DNA of 64,000 nucleotides. It comes from Sordaria brevicollis. Lineage: Eukaryota; Ascomycota; Sordariomycetes; Sordariales; Sordariaceae. The stretch spans positions 682,001 to 746,000 of the forward strand of contig JAUTDP010000007.1 in assembly GCA_033439795.1 (NCBI GenBank). The letters are read 5' to 3'. A program made the position numbers and the translations under genes. Below the pieces are notes generated by a model. It was not told the DNA's origin and made no database searches. It was given only the letters and a program-made list of their open reading frames with translations. Shown piece after piece: positions 23,326 to 35,600 of this stretch; position 1 is the first letter of the stretch, and the number at the start of each line of letters is the position of its first letter.

Positions 23326-24944
23326 GTCCCTAAGTCCCGTAATCTCCTAGTCTTTGCCCCATTAGGCAGTGTATATACACGTACTGGAATTGAGTACATA
23401 CTAGTACGTACCGCTACCGCTAAGTCAGCTTAGCAGGGTGTACGGCCGCGTTGTTGTAATTTCGTAAAATCGTAAAAGTCGTGATGTATAAGTGTATAGT
23501 ATTATAGTATTGATTGACCGTATAATATTACGCAATATATTACGATTGTTGTTTTAAGGAATTAATATAAATTCCTAGATTTTTTTTCTTGAGCTTCTTA
23601 ATCTTATTTTCTTTATTATCGATTTATACCTACCTCGAGGTAAGTAGGTAGGGTAGTAGTATTAATTATAAAGTGGAAAATAATATTATAAATAATATAT
23701 ATATTTATTATTTTTTCAATATAATAACCGCATTTGTATAGTAAAATATTTGAAACTTCGTATATAGAGTATATCGAGTGCGGGTAATCGATTAGTATAA
23801 AAATTAAAAAGGTTTATAGTATTGTATAATATTTATATAAAAATATTAATTAAATGTATTTAATAAAAAATGAAATATATTGATAAAAAACGTTTCTATA
23901 ACTATATTTACTACTATTCTTAAATACTCTAATAAAGTACTGAATTTATATAACTATAGTATTAACTGGCTATATCTAATATTTTTTTATATATATCTAT
24001 ATAATATTCGAAAAAAATGAAAAAACTGTATAAATTGAAAAAATCGTATAAGTCGTATAGAGTACTAGTCGGTTAGTTGATAAGATATCTATGACCGTTG
24101 GTTATTATTACGAGTATTCACGCCGTTAAAAAAATCTCGTAATGGTATTATATAGTGTTTTTAAAAAGCTTTATCAATTTATTAACGCTCCCCCCCCCTC
24201 TCTTAGCCAAGGTTGGGCTTCCTATTATTATTAGGCGTTTCGAAGGTAGTTATACCCTTCCCTCATCTTCTTAATATATTAAGTATTAGTTTCCTCTGTA
24301 CGTAAAGACCTAGTATCGTATTATTGAGTAATCTACTTTTAGAAGGCGTAAAACCGATTTATTTCAATTTCTATAATAGTACGTACGTCTTATTTAATTT
24401 CTAGAGTAAAACGTACTTTTAGAATTACTTTTAGCCGTTTACGCTCCTTAGTCTTATATAATTCGTATTCGTAGTCTTACTATATAATTACTTATTATAA
24501 TAATCGGTCTTTTATTAAGGTTTAACGATTAGTAAAGAAGTAGTAATATTAAAGGTATTTATAGGGTAATTGCTAGCGTTTATAAAACTTATAATTATAT
24601 TAGGGTATATTATTTTAATTTTTAAAGATTTATAATCGTATATACTCTTTATTAGAGATTATATAATACCCTACTTTTATTTTAGGTATAATAAGCCGTT
24701 ATATTAATAATAGGAATCGGTTAAGACCCGGGTACTCTATTATTGCCTTTAGTAATTTAGTACGAAAATCGTTCTTTATTTTAATTACCCTAGTAAAGTA
24801 CCGGTTATTAATATCGAGAATGTATTTAAAGATATTAAGTAGGGAGAACTATTGTATAATAATTAAATTATTATATTTTAAGGTAGAATAGTAGCCTTTT
24901 AGAGGGTTGGTCGTTAATATTTATTAAAAAGGAAAAGATTAGTT

Positions 24945-25092
24945 AATAAAGGAAAAAAAAAAGTTCGAGACCTGAAAGAAATCGGAGGAGATTTAAAGAA
25001 ATTCGGAGGAGACCTAGAATATATCGGGGGAAATGAAAAAAGACGAAAAAAAACGAAAAAAGACGAAAAGAAATAAAGAAAAACGAAGGGGA
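24945..25092. repeat. Purine-rich strand-asymmetric tract with about 20-bp degenerate repeats
   Basis: About 150 bases are almost entirely A and G on the + strand. Three related units of about 20 bp appear in a row, each with an ATCGGAGGAGA or similar core (24975-25035). They are followed by several AAAGACGAAAA-like units. The tract lies inside the RIP block. Confidence 0.7.
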
Positions 25093-25700
25093 TAATAATT
25101 ATATTTATAATAATAAAGGGGAGTGTTTACGAATATAATTTGCTTAGTAAATTTTTTTCGAAATTTAATTATTATTTAAATACGTAATAAATTCGTCGTT
25201 AGGATATAAATTACCGAGCGTAAATTAAATAGATTTATTATACTTTACTTTATTTTATCGATATTTAATAGTGTAAAATATATATTCGAAATAGGTTTTA
25301 TATTTATTATTAATTAATTTACGTCGTAGAATCCGTTTATAATAAACGTAATAGAGTAGGTATTTAACTTCTAATTCTAAAAAGGCTATACGTATAGCCT
25401 TTTACTCGATAGTAGAATCGTCGGTTAAAAAGTAGCGAAGTAGCTATAGATTTCTAATGTATTTTATTATTTACCCTTTTATTATTAATAATATTAAATG
25501 TATAATATTTACGTTAGCTTTTTCTATAAGAAAGTAGCCGTAAAGGATTTAATAATTATATTTATTACGAATAAATATTGTATAGAATAATTAATTAAGC
25601 CAATTGGTATTATACGTCGCATTTATAAAAATGAGGTAACTACGCCGCTATAATATATTTAATTAGTTTAGAGAGAAGGAGAGAATTAATAAAATTGAAG

Positions 25701-25817
25701 CGGTTAAAGCGGTTGAAGTGGTTGAAGCGGTTAAAGCGGTTAAAGCGGTTAAAGCGGTTAAAGCGGTTAAAGCGGTTAAAGCGGTTAAAGCGGTTGAAGT
25801 AGTTAAAGTGGTTGAAG
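25701..25817. repeat. 9-bp minisatellite, 13 units
   Basis: Thirteen consecutive 9-mers are found. Units 1, 4-10 read CGGTTAAAG; units 2 and 11 read CGGTTGAAG; units 3 and 13 read TGGTTGAAG; unit 12 reads TAGTTAAAG. The differences are G-to-A after T and C-to-T or G-to-A changes of RIP type, so the ancestral unit was probably CGGTTGAAG. The minus-strand frame through it (a repeated Phe-Asn-Arg tripeptide) is a by-product of the repeat and is not a gene. Confidence 0.9.
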
Positions 25818-26759
25818 TAGGGGGAAAATTTTTTATTTACTAGCATTTACCTATATTAAATTAATAAAATTAACGCTATCGAAAATATACGTGGCCGTAA
25901 CCGTTTTATAATATATACGGTTAGAATTATTATCGGGATTACTATTATTAATCGTATACGTTATATAATACTATTTAATTTAATCGATTTACGCGTTAGT
26001 AATAAAATCTTTATTTATACGACGTAAATTTAAATATACTTTACGGTATACCTTATTAAGATTCTAAATATTATACCTTAATAAATAGCTTCCCCCGGCT
26101 AATTTTAAGCGTTTACGCGCGCCCTTATCTTAGTTACTATTATTAAATAAAGTATAATAGATTATTGCCGCGGGGAAACTTCGCATTACGTTATATTTAA
26201 TTACGTTTTTTATAATTATATTTCGCTTAGTTCTATTTAATAAATTTATATTATAATTATAAGGTATTTAATTATTTCGGTTATTTAATCGATAAATAAC
26301 GCGATTATTAAAGTAAGTAGCGCGTTATATTGTACGCGGGTAAGCGATAGGTACGCGGGAGGGTTAATTACGAAGGTTTTGCGATAGATTTTTCTTATTA
26401 TTTTTTTTTATTTTCTTCGTATAAAATAAGTATTAATAATTTTGTATATAATACTCCTTATATTTAATTAGCGGTTACGATTTACTATTAGGGGAGTAAA
26501 AATTATTAACGAATGGTTAATACCTATCCGCTTTTATTTAATTAGTAAATTCGATAGGCGCTTTTAATTTAAAAAATCTTTCCCGTATCTATTTAAGGTC
26601 GGTTAGTATAAATAAACTTTCGACCGCGGGAAGTTGGGGAGGGGGAATTAGAGCTTTTTAGGGAGCGGGAGCCTCTTAGGGAATTAAAATTATAATTACT
26701 TAAGTAGCCTCTTCGAAAGCCCCCGTTAGGATTTCGTATAGTAGTATTATATAAATTAC

Positions 26760-26761
<2 letters not shown>

Positions 26762-26802
<41 letters not shown>
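26762..26802. repeat. TAA trinucleotide microsatellite
   Basis: About 13 uninterrupted TAA units lie inside the RIP block. It is a simple microsatellite with no coding meaning. Confidence 0.9.
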
Positions 26803-29800
26803 GGAAACGTATTGCGTAAAATATTATAAGTATTTTCTAATTTAATATCGATAATTCGTATAAAATTTACTACGGCTTCGAACGTGGCGGGGATTATATT
26901 ATTTGGATTAAAATATATTAGTCCGATAAGGGCGCCCGGAATAATAATATTAGCGGAATCGACTTTTTAATATTAGGGATTATCGAAACCCTATTTTTAA
27001 ATGCCTTTATTAAGAAATTAATTTTATTAGTCTATAATCGCGGGTTTAACGGCGATTTCGAATTAAGGAGAAAGAAATTAAAACGTTAATTAAGGAAATT
27101 GAGGGTATTATAACGAATTAATTTAAAGTAAAAGGGGATAGTAAAAGTAAGGGTATTGTAATTTAAAAAGTATATTATTTAGGGAAAAAAGGAAAGGTAA
27201 ATAAAAAAGACGCGTATTAATATAAAATATTAACTATTTAAATTATTTTTTAAAGGTAATTAGGCGTACGGTAAAATAGGTGCATTATATTGAAAATCTC
27301 TTGTAATTATAGTAATTTTATTAAAATACTATTAAAATCGTCGCGGATAACGGCAATCGCATTATCTAAATACCTTTAATTGATTGCCCAAATTGTACGA
27401 AGTTCTATAGTAGAATAGTAATATTATTGTAGAGTATTGTGCGCGGTCGTATATTCTAGTAGTGTATTGCGTTTTGGTGGGCGTCGTTAACAAAGTACAT
27501 GTTATATAAAATATTTATCGATATTTTATTATTTTCTGGGAGAGATGGGGGCGGTGCACGCCAAGTTCTATAAGCGCGGTAGGCAACTCCGTGGTGTGAG
27601 CCCGGCCGGGTCCAGACATGATGAACCTCGCTCGCTGCAAGGCAAACACCCACCAAAAGAGAGCAGGGCGCACTGACCGCTCTCAGAAAATGTACCTGTC
27701 TGCCATCGGGTGTTACCGCGACACTTGTCTTCTGTGCTGCTGAGTGCGGTTGCAATAAGTAGACCTGTAGCAAGGAAGGGACTGAGAGACCTGGAATCTC
27801 AAGATGGGAGGTGCTCTCGGTGATGGTTGCCAGTCGCAAGAGTCCGTTGAATTGACAGAAGAGAGAAAAATCTGCAAGAGGGCCGATAACGACCGTGATT
27901 CGTCCATTGATTCGACCATCAGTGTGACGACTTTTGCCTAGTGCAGCCCTAGTGCAGATGTAGTGCAGACATGGCTGCGGCCCGCGAGGCGGCATTCAGC
28001 TGAGATTGGCCCGCTCAACGAGATCGACTGGGATGTCGAGCATGGATTCGGCAGGCATTAATCGAAGCTTCCTCCAATCATCACCGTGATGTGCAAGGGC
28101 AAGCTCGGGTGGGGTGCAGCGATGGAGTCGGCAGGGGTAGTGGAGTAGTGGAGATAGTGGACCGTTCTTGCCGTCGCGGGGTCTGCATTTGTTCTCCGAG
28201 GTACGTATCGAAACCCTTGCGTTTTTCTATCCTGAACCTTGTCGTCGACTTCGACTCTACCGAAGAGGATTTGCTAGACTTTTGTTCGCTTCTTGAGCTT
28301 GGCATCAAAAAACTCCTTGCTTTTCCCCTGTGGCATGACCTTGTTGTCTCCATCTCTCGAACCAGCCTTGCTTGCTTGTCGAACGACTCGTTGATGGCAC
28401 TGAGGACGGAGGACGACGACAATGCCGACACTGACGACGACGATGACTACAAGCAGCCCGACTTCACTCGGTTGACCGTGCCCAACGCCAATACGGTAGT
28501 GTACTCTGGCGTTGAGTCGGGACTTCGGTAAGAGAACCGGCTATGGCGTGCTGGTCCTCCTCACCTTCAGCATGACCCGAATTTCCAGTAATGCCGTACT
28601 GGCTCAGTCAGCTCTTCAACGGCTTGAGGTGGTGATGGCATCATGAACATCAAGCAGCATGCCCGGCTCGCGGCCATCAGTCAGACATCGAAACTTTGGA
28701 ACTGTCGGTCAGCGGACTAATTAACCGCGCAGCTTCCCTTTTTGGAGAGATTAACCCGTTTATTGCTGACATGGCCAGCAGGATCCTCTGCCGTCGTCCC
28801 ACAGCATGTTCTACTGGTGTGATTGAATTTTCCCTCATTGCAGTTGTGGGCTAATTTTGGCTTCTATCTGCAAGACATCACCAAGCGGTACTTCGGGCTC
28901 CGTCATCGTCTCCGCCCTTCTAGCTGCTGCATGCAAGTATTTAGTCCTTTTGCTATTTTTACCCTTGTCCACCCAACACCAGTTCTTTTTCCCCGCACGT
29001 CGTCGTTTTCCCATTTGGGAATCTGGCCGATCATGACAATTAACCCACTCACCTTCACTCGAACACGTTCATCAAACTGGGCCTCACATTCGCTTCCGCA
29101 TCACATCGGGGCTGACATGTCCGAGGTCACCGAGTCATCACGACAGCCGAACGTCGGGGAACATGGGACTTTGCTGACATCCCCCACAGGAGATTTGCGC
29201 ACACCAAGATTTTTAGGTGCGATCTGTTGCGGCGCATTTCCAGCCTCCATCCTTGGAGCGTTATCGACGATCATAAACAATTCACTTGCAAGGACTTTCT
29301 CATTTTTGACGACGTTGATGTTTGCTCACTCCTCACCTTTGCACAACAAGGGCATTGTCTCGGTAACCACGGCATCACGGCATTCATTCTGAGATATGAC
29401 GTCCATCAAGAGCTGAGCAACGTTCTGGGCTTGAGAGGCGCACGGAGCTCCTGTCCTAAACGGCAAGGTCACGGTGTGATATCACATCTTCATTTCGCTC
29501 ACCTTCGTCCTTGCGGGGTTAGTGTCAGATTCTGGCCGCGCTCATCAGCGGAAAGGACCGTTCATTAGTACGGTGTAGCTCGCGGAGGCGGACAAGGGGC
29601 TGTCTTGTGGTGTTGTGTTTTTTTCTGATTCACCGCGAAAGCCGTACCCAGTCTCGAGCTTATCCAGCCGATACACATGTGGCGTACAAAGTGAGCCAAG
29701 GAGCGCAAATCTCCGGCATCACGCTTTACCACCAGTGAGTAACTGCCTCACCAAACATTCGAGCAACTCATCATTACGGTGAGCATCGGTATCATAGAAG

Positions 29801-32572
29801 CAATGAACAGACTCACCGTGGATGAGCAGAGGTTACGCCAAGAGCCGGTCGCCGATCGATCTTATTGTGCCGTTGTACGGTTCAGATGTCTCCGCCAGCA
29901 ATTTTTTTTTTCAGTTAAGCTTGCGGGAATTCCCTTTCACAACGGGAATGAAAACCCCTCGAAAGGGCCAATCAGAAAAGGATGTAACAATTTGATAGCT
30001 GTGATCAAGACTCGTGAGGGGACTTTTCCTGAAACGGAATCACGAACGACGGGAAGTGAACCGCATCCCGCAAACCCTCACCATGTCCCCTGCCAGCATG
30101 AAGATCCTTATGAAAGAAAATGGTGATGGCAGGCTTCTGCGATGACCCCGTACACAAGTTGATCGAAAGCGAGTCCGATATCCGTTGACGGCGAGGATCT
30201 CTCTCCGCTCTCAGGCCGTCAAGCGAGATAGCAGAGCAAAAAGCAAGTATCCCAACGGCCTCTAGAAACTCGGTGACACGAGGCCAGAAAATCAAAGACA
30301 TCTTAGAACAACTGGCCTACGCTCAGAACCTAACGGCTTTTCCTCAAAAGGTGGTCAACACGAGGTTGGCATAAAAGATGTTGGGTTCGACAAACTCGGG
30401 ACAAACTGTAGGTTGTCTTAATCTCTTTCCCTTTTGGGATGCGAGATCAGTTTTTGACCAACCACCGCTCTAGGATCCTTCGTCGCAAACCTTTGTCTCT
30501 CGACATCGATACCCCTCTTTTTCTTCCACACCTGCTTTACCCCTCCCCGGCCATCATATCATCAAGACATCAACTCTCTAGGATCCTGGTCAGCGTCCAA
30601 GCCAGGAGTACCGAGAGCAGGCCAGCAATCAGTGAACGGGCAGTGATGAAAGCCATCCCAGTGTCCGCAAACCGAGGAGCGAGATGAATCAATGCACCGC
30701 GAAAATCTGTCACTGCAATTTCGCAATGTGACTGTGACATGATAGATCGATGATGGCGGAGACAAGGTATCATCAACCACAAGGGCTCTCTTCTCCAAAA
30801 CAGCTTGAATGGGAGAATTACGAGTTTTTCAAACGTGATTGCAAGTCTAGGCAAGACTCAAAGTTTGCGATCCTCGATTTTCTATGTCGTAATTTGCATT
30901 CAGAGAGGTGCTCAGAAGCTGAAAGTGAACGGCATCTGAGATCCACACAATATCACATAAAATCAGCAATCCAATACTACCTCAGCCGACGCCAACCAAA
31001 CCGCAATCTGCAAGGTGAAAAGGATCCTACGTACAAAGATTTTCGGAGAGAGGGAACAATCCTCGCTTCTTTTTGCTTGAATGCACCGCGCAGCAGGCTG
31101 ACCTCCTCACCAGTCCACGGGCTCTTCAATCCCCGAGCAAGGATTTCTTCCTTCCTCTTTTTGATCGTGATGCCACTTGCCGTGGGTGTCGTACACACAG
31201 AAAGCAAACCGGCCACTTACATTTCCAGTTCCCAGAACCCGGACCAAAAAGCTCTCCGGATTTTCTCGTGGTTTCCGACGAATCTGCGTACAGGGTGGTC
31301 GCTTTTGCGGTTGCAGAAAAGAAAGCCTCTTTTTCGGTAACTCGAATTCGAGTGTGAGTGGACGTTACAACTGCAGAAAGAAAAGAAGGTTGCAGTTACG
31401 TTCATGGAGGGGGGCCTCAATCAGTTGCAACCACTATCCACTCACACGCACGCTTCCACTTGTCTATAACGGACTGGATTTGTTACTGTGCCCTACAGAC
31501 GCCGAAAACTCAAAAATTCGCCCCTCTTTCCTCTGCTTCTTCTGACTCCTCACATTGTCCTGCGGCATTTTCACTTGAAGTCGGCCGCATAGCGTGAATG
31601 TCATGTGAAATCTGAAGGACTACTCACACCTTCGTTTCTTGGAAGATGATTGGTGGAGAGCGGGACGCCGGGAGGAGGGAATTTTGATATCTGATGTCTT
31701 TCTTTCCAGGTGGGTATGATCGGTTGGACATTTGCACAGGCCCGTAGGCTTCCAGAGCCGAAAAAACCATAACGAGTATAACGCAGATGAGCGAGTTTTT
31801 GACACAAGACTCAGAATGTGTGCACATACAACGGACATCTGAGAGAAACATTGCACCCGCGCCGCGGATCCGGGAAGCCCAATTTTGTTGCTTTCGTTAC
31901 TAATAGCTACAGTAGGTACCAGACGAAAAAGAAAGATGCCACATGAGCGACACGAGCAAAAACTTTGAACGGGAAGCACACCCGGGGTTGCACCAACACA
32001 GAGGAGCAGAAGTCGTCGACAAAAGAGCACCTTGATGGCGGGGGTGGTAAAGCTCCACAGATATTGGGCGATGGCGATTTACTTGCTCGATCAAGCAGAA
32101 TCATGACTCTCCTCTCCGCTCGAGAAATCAAAACGAACTAAATAACAGTATCAAGCATCACCATCGCTTACAGCATCCTGTTCGTAGGTGGTAATCAACA
32201 CCACAAATCTGAGATCTAACAGATCCTTCTGTGCCGTGTTTCTTGTGTGATCACTTCAGCACAACCGGCCTACCAAATAGAAGGACAGAACCCCCAAACC
32301 TTCAACCACTATCACCCACCTACTGATATCCCGTCCCCAACCACCACTTAGTTTGCGAAGCCAGGCACAACATACCTTAAGCAGTGAGACGGTTCTCCCG
32401 CCCCTTCTTCTTTTCCGTGTTAGGTGTATGTGTGCGATAATGTGAGTGTGATACAGCATTAGATGGGGGTCATCGTCGTGTTCATGTTCATTGCAAGCAA
32501 GATCTCGCAACGCGGGAACCTATCACCACTGCACACAAGCACTTTATTTCTTGCGCACGCAATTTTTTGGCT

Positions 32573-32577
32573 CACCA

Positions 32578-32609
<32 letters not shown>
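32573..32609. repeat. CA dinucleotide microsatellite
   Basis: A near-perfect CA run of about 37 bases, with one TA interruption, lies in the gene desert. Confidence 0.9.
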
Positions 32610-35600
32610 TGCTTGATGCAAGTTGCAAAGCACTACACTATGTAATGCGATATCAATTCAGCAATCTAGACGCAGGAACGTTGTCCTATATCTCACTTAA
32701 TAGTTGAACCTTTCAGAAATATCACTGGTTGATCCCGAAGAAGATGTGAAAATGCTTTTTGACAAAAGGGAATGGAAATATGATACCCGTACCTTGCGTG
32801 TTAACAGATACACCAATCTCAACACAGTATTACCACACCCATACATTTCGCTATTTACGCTCGAAGTACACAGCCCTCAATATGCAGATGCGGTTTCGAC
32901 TTCCCTCATGTAAATGAATTCACTTTCACATATCTTCCACCTCTCTCGCAGGCGGGTAGAGTTTGAGAGTCAAGATAAATCCATGTAAGTCAGATTTTCC
33001 CGAGGCGGGCATATCCTGTCTCCGGCCGGCTGTCCCTTACAGATACGGGAAGCAGTTTATTGCATGCAGCAAGCAAGTCAAGCAAGCAAGTTCCTGAATC
33101 CTTTTCTTTATCCAATGTGAGGATTGTGTTTTGTGGATGGAAACATATGTACATACCCGTTATTTTTCACACCGATGCTTTTACCTTTCAAATAGTTTGA
33201 TGGGATGATGGATCGTGATCTTGTCTCAAACTCCTTCCTCATACCGGCGAGAAAGTGTGAAAAATCATGATAATGTCGGGAAGTTGATTAGCTTCGAGAC
33301 AAGACAGTGATTGGTCTCAGGGTATGGAAGCTCTAGAATTTTGTCTTTTTTGCTCTTCCAAAACAACGCCGTAGTACTGCATAATGCAACCTGCCCGTTG
33401 CCGTCTTTGCGTCTGCAATCTATTCTTCAAGATATATGCTAGACGGCGAATTCTTGTGTGTGAGTGGTCCATTTAGGGTTCTGGTTTCACGAAACCTACA
33501 CCTCTACCTTTGCCAAACGGTTGCGTTTTCGAATTCGAATTCGAGACTCTTGAAAACTTGAAGCACGCAAGCAAGCTCCTACCTAGCTACCCACCCAGCA
33601 TATTCAAACTTCGAAAAGAATGTGAGTACCACGGATACTTACATACAGCTTCCATCCATGCTCCATGTTCTCTAACCCGCATCTGCCCGCAACAATGTGC
33701 ATGCTTTTATACGTACTTGTGCTACACACCTCATCAGTCCCGCCACTGGCTCTAACCCAGTATTCTGAAAGCCTGATAGGTCAATTGCAATTTGCAACTT
33801 TGCACAACATGGAAGGTTTTGAGGTTTTGGGTGAAGTATTCAAGACAATGCATTGTGCTCTGTGTGTTAAATGTTCCTTTCCGAGACACGGACCACCGCA
33901 CTTGTTGAGAAGAGAAGGTTTTGTGGCTTGCAGTGGCTCGACGTGAGAACAGTGTGTGGTATGACAGAGCATGTACGTATGTATGTCTTGGGAACAACAG
34001 CAAAAAGTTGAGTTGTCAGTCAAGATACTTGAGACATCTCCCGGATATGCGAGGTTGGTTGGCTGAGAAGAGAAGGTTGGGGAGTTGAGATTTGAGTTCT
34101 CGAAGGTCTGGTTAGTCCGAACGTCCGTCCTTCGGCGCCGATGAGACGAGACATTGAGTTGACTTTGACAAAAGATGGGATGGAAAGAAGCGGCAGACGC
34201 ACGGAAAGCCACCTGTTCATCCCAACTTTTCTTTGCAGTGCATTGCTCTTTACTTTTTCGTCCGTTCTTTCTGACTCCGAGTCGCCGCCGATATCCGGAC
34301 GGAAGGTATGGGATGCTTGTTTTTACCTGACCTCACCTTCGCGCTTTCCGTCTCCGTGTCTTGTCGCAGAAACGTCATGTGTACACGGATAGCTCTTGAC
34401 TTCTTTTTTTTTTTTAAGTTGACTTTTGACTTACTTTACCCCGCGCATTGTTGACGACCGACTCTATCCGCGTACACGCCATTTTTTGGACTGGAAAGAG
34501 CAATTGGAACGTAGCCAAAGTGTCGGTGTGTGATTTGCGCTTCCCTGTTCCTCGTAGCTGTTGTTCTCCGTTACACAGCCGGGCTCTCTCTGTCTGCTTC
34601 TTCTCCAAGAAAAGAAAATGCGTGAAAACTTGAAGACATTAGGAAAAAGTTGCTGAGTTACCGGCCCGGACCCCAGCGTCGTGGGAGTGCGTCACGATGC
34701 AGACTCTGGGTCTTCGTCTCCTACCTTACGGCTGCAGGGCCCTGTAAGTACACAACGTGGACGCTTATGCTGTACTAGGCCGCCCGCTGGGCGACCACCT
34801 TTTTAGTGGGTGTAGGTAAAGACGGGAGGGAGCCACAGTTACAGTGCCTCAGGTCTGTGAGCGAATGAAGCTACCTCTAAAGTCAGGGGCAAGGGTGCAC
34901 CGCATTCCTTTTCAGTGCCTGGCTTACACCCAAACCTTCAAGTTCATCCCGTATTGGGCAGTGAAGATATCGTTGTCGTCGGCGTCATCGGGTTTCCCTT
35001 TTTTTCACGATGGAAAGATTTTGGGCTCGCGATCCACAACGTATAGCCTGTACTGTCCATGTTGTAGCTTGTCGTGAGGTGTAGGCATGTGAGAGACACG
35101 GGAGCCTGCTTGAAGAGAAGAGGTTTTCTCGTAGCAAGCAAGCCATATTGGCTTCGTGATTCGGGTCCCACCGTAGCGAGCGAAGGTAGCCTGATCCTAC
35201 TGTGATGTCTCTTTTTCAGCCATGTCGATTTTTTTTCCTTGCGGTTTTTGCTCATCTTCTTCCCTTGTCATTCTTGTCTTGGTGATGAGTAAAGAAAATG
35301 TTTCTCATCGAAATAGCAATAGCGGTCAAGATTTTCCCCTCCCCATGACCGTTGACGCCGGTCATCCTTCCGAGGTCAGACGTCTCGGACAAGGGCATGG
35401 AGATGTGAGGCTGTTGTTGTGATGCCCTGGCAATTCCCCTGGTAGTGCAGCTCTCGGCGGCGCGGGATTCACCTCGGGAGGGAGCTTGCGAAGAGGCGGG
35501 GTTGAAGCTTGATGCTAGGGCCTAGGGCAGCAAGGTGATTGATGGACGGAGCTAGGATCATAGCTGGAGAATGAGAGAGCTGTGACAGTTCAGGGCTCCC

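Larger units (their letters stand above)
23295..27535. mobile_element. RIP-mutated, AT-rich relic of a repeated element
   Basis: For about 4.2 kb the sequence is very AT-rich and TpA-rich, with almost no CpA or TpG but plentiful CpG (GCG, CGCG and TACG are common in lines near 26,280-26,380). CpA-to-TpA change on both strands is the hallmark of repeat-induced point mutation, the Neurospora-type genome defence against duplicated DNA. Both edges are sharp within about 100 bp. No open frame of gene length remains, as expected after RIP. The parent was probably a transposon or other duplicated sequence, but I could not identify its class. In Neurospora such blocks are normally cytosine-methylated heterochromatin; that is family knowledge and is not visible here. 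Confidence 0.85.

Noticed and set aside
25640..25846. Minus-strand frame of repeated Phe-Asn-Arg units
   Set aside because: It is the direct translation of the 9-bp minisatellite inside RIP-mutated DNA, with no independent support for coding.
28081..28531. Overlapping frames on both strands (116 and 146 codons), one ending in an Asp-rich stretch
   Set aside because: Neither has a recognisable domain or clear splice partners, and each explains the other as a mirror. Left as undecided non-coding.
30750..31340. 196-codon plus-strand frame in the desert
   Set aside because: No motif, no good start context, basic low-information translation and no neighbouring exon. Length alone is not enough.
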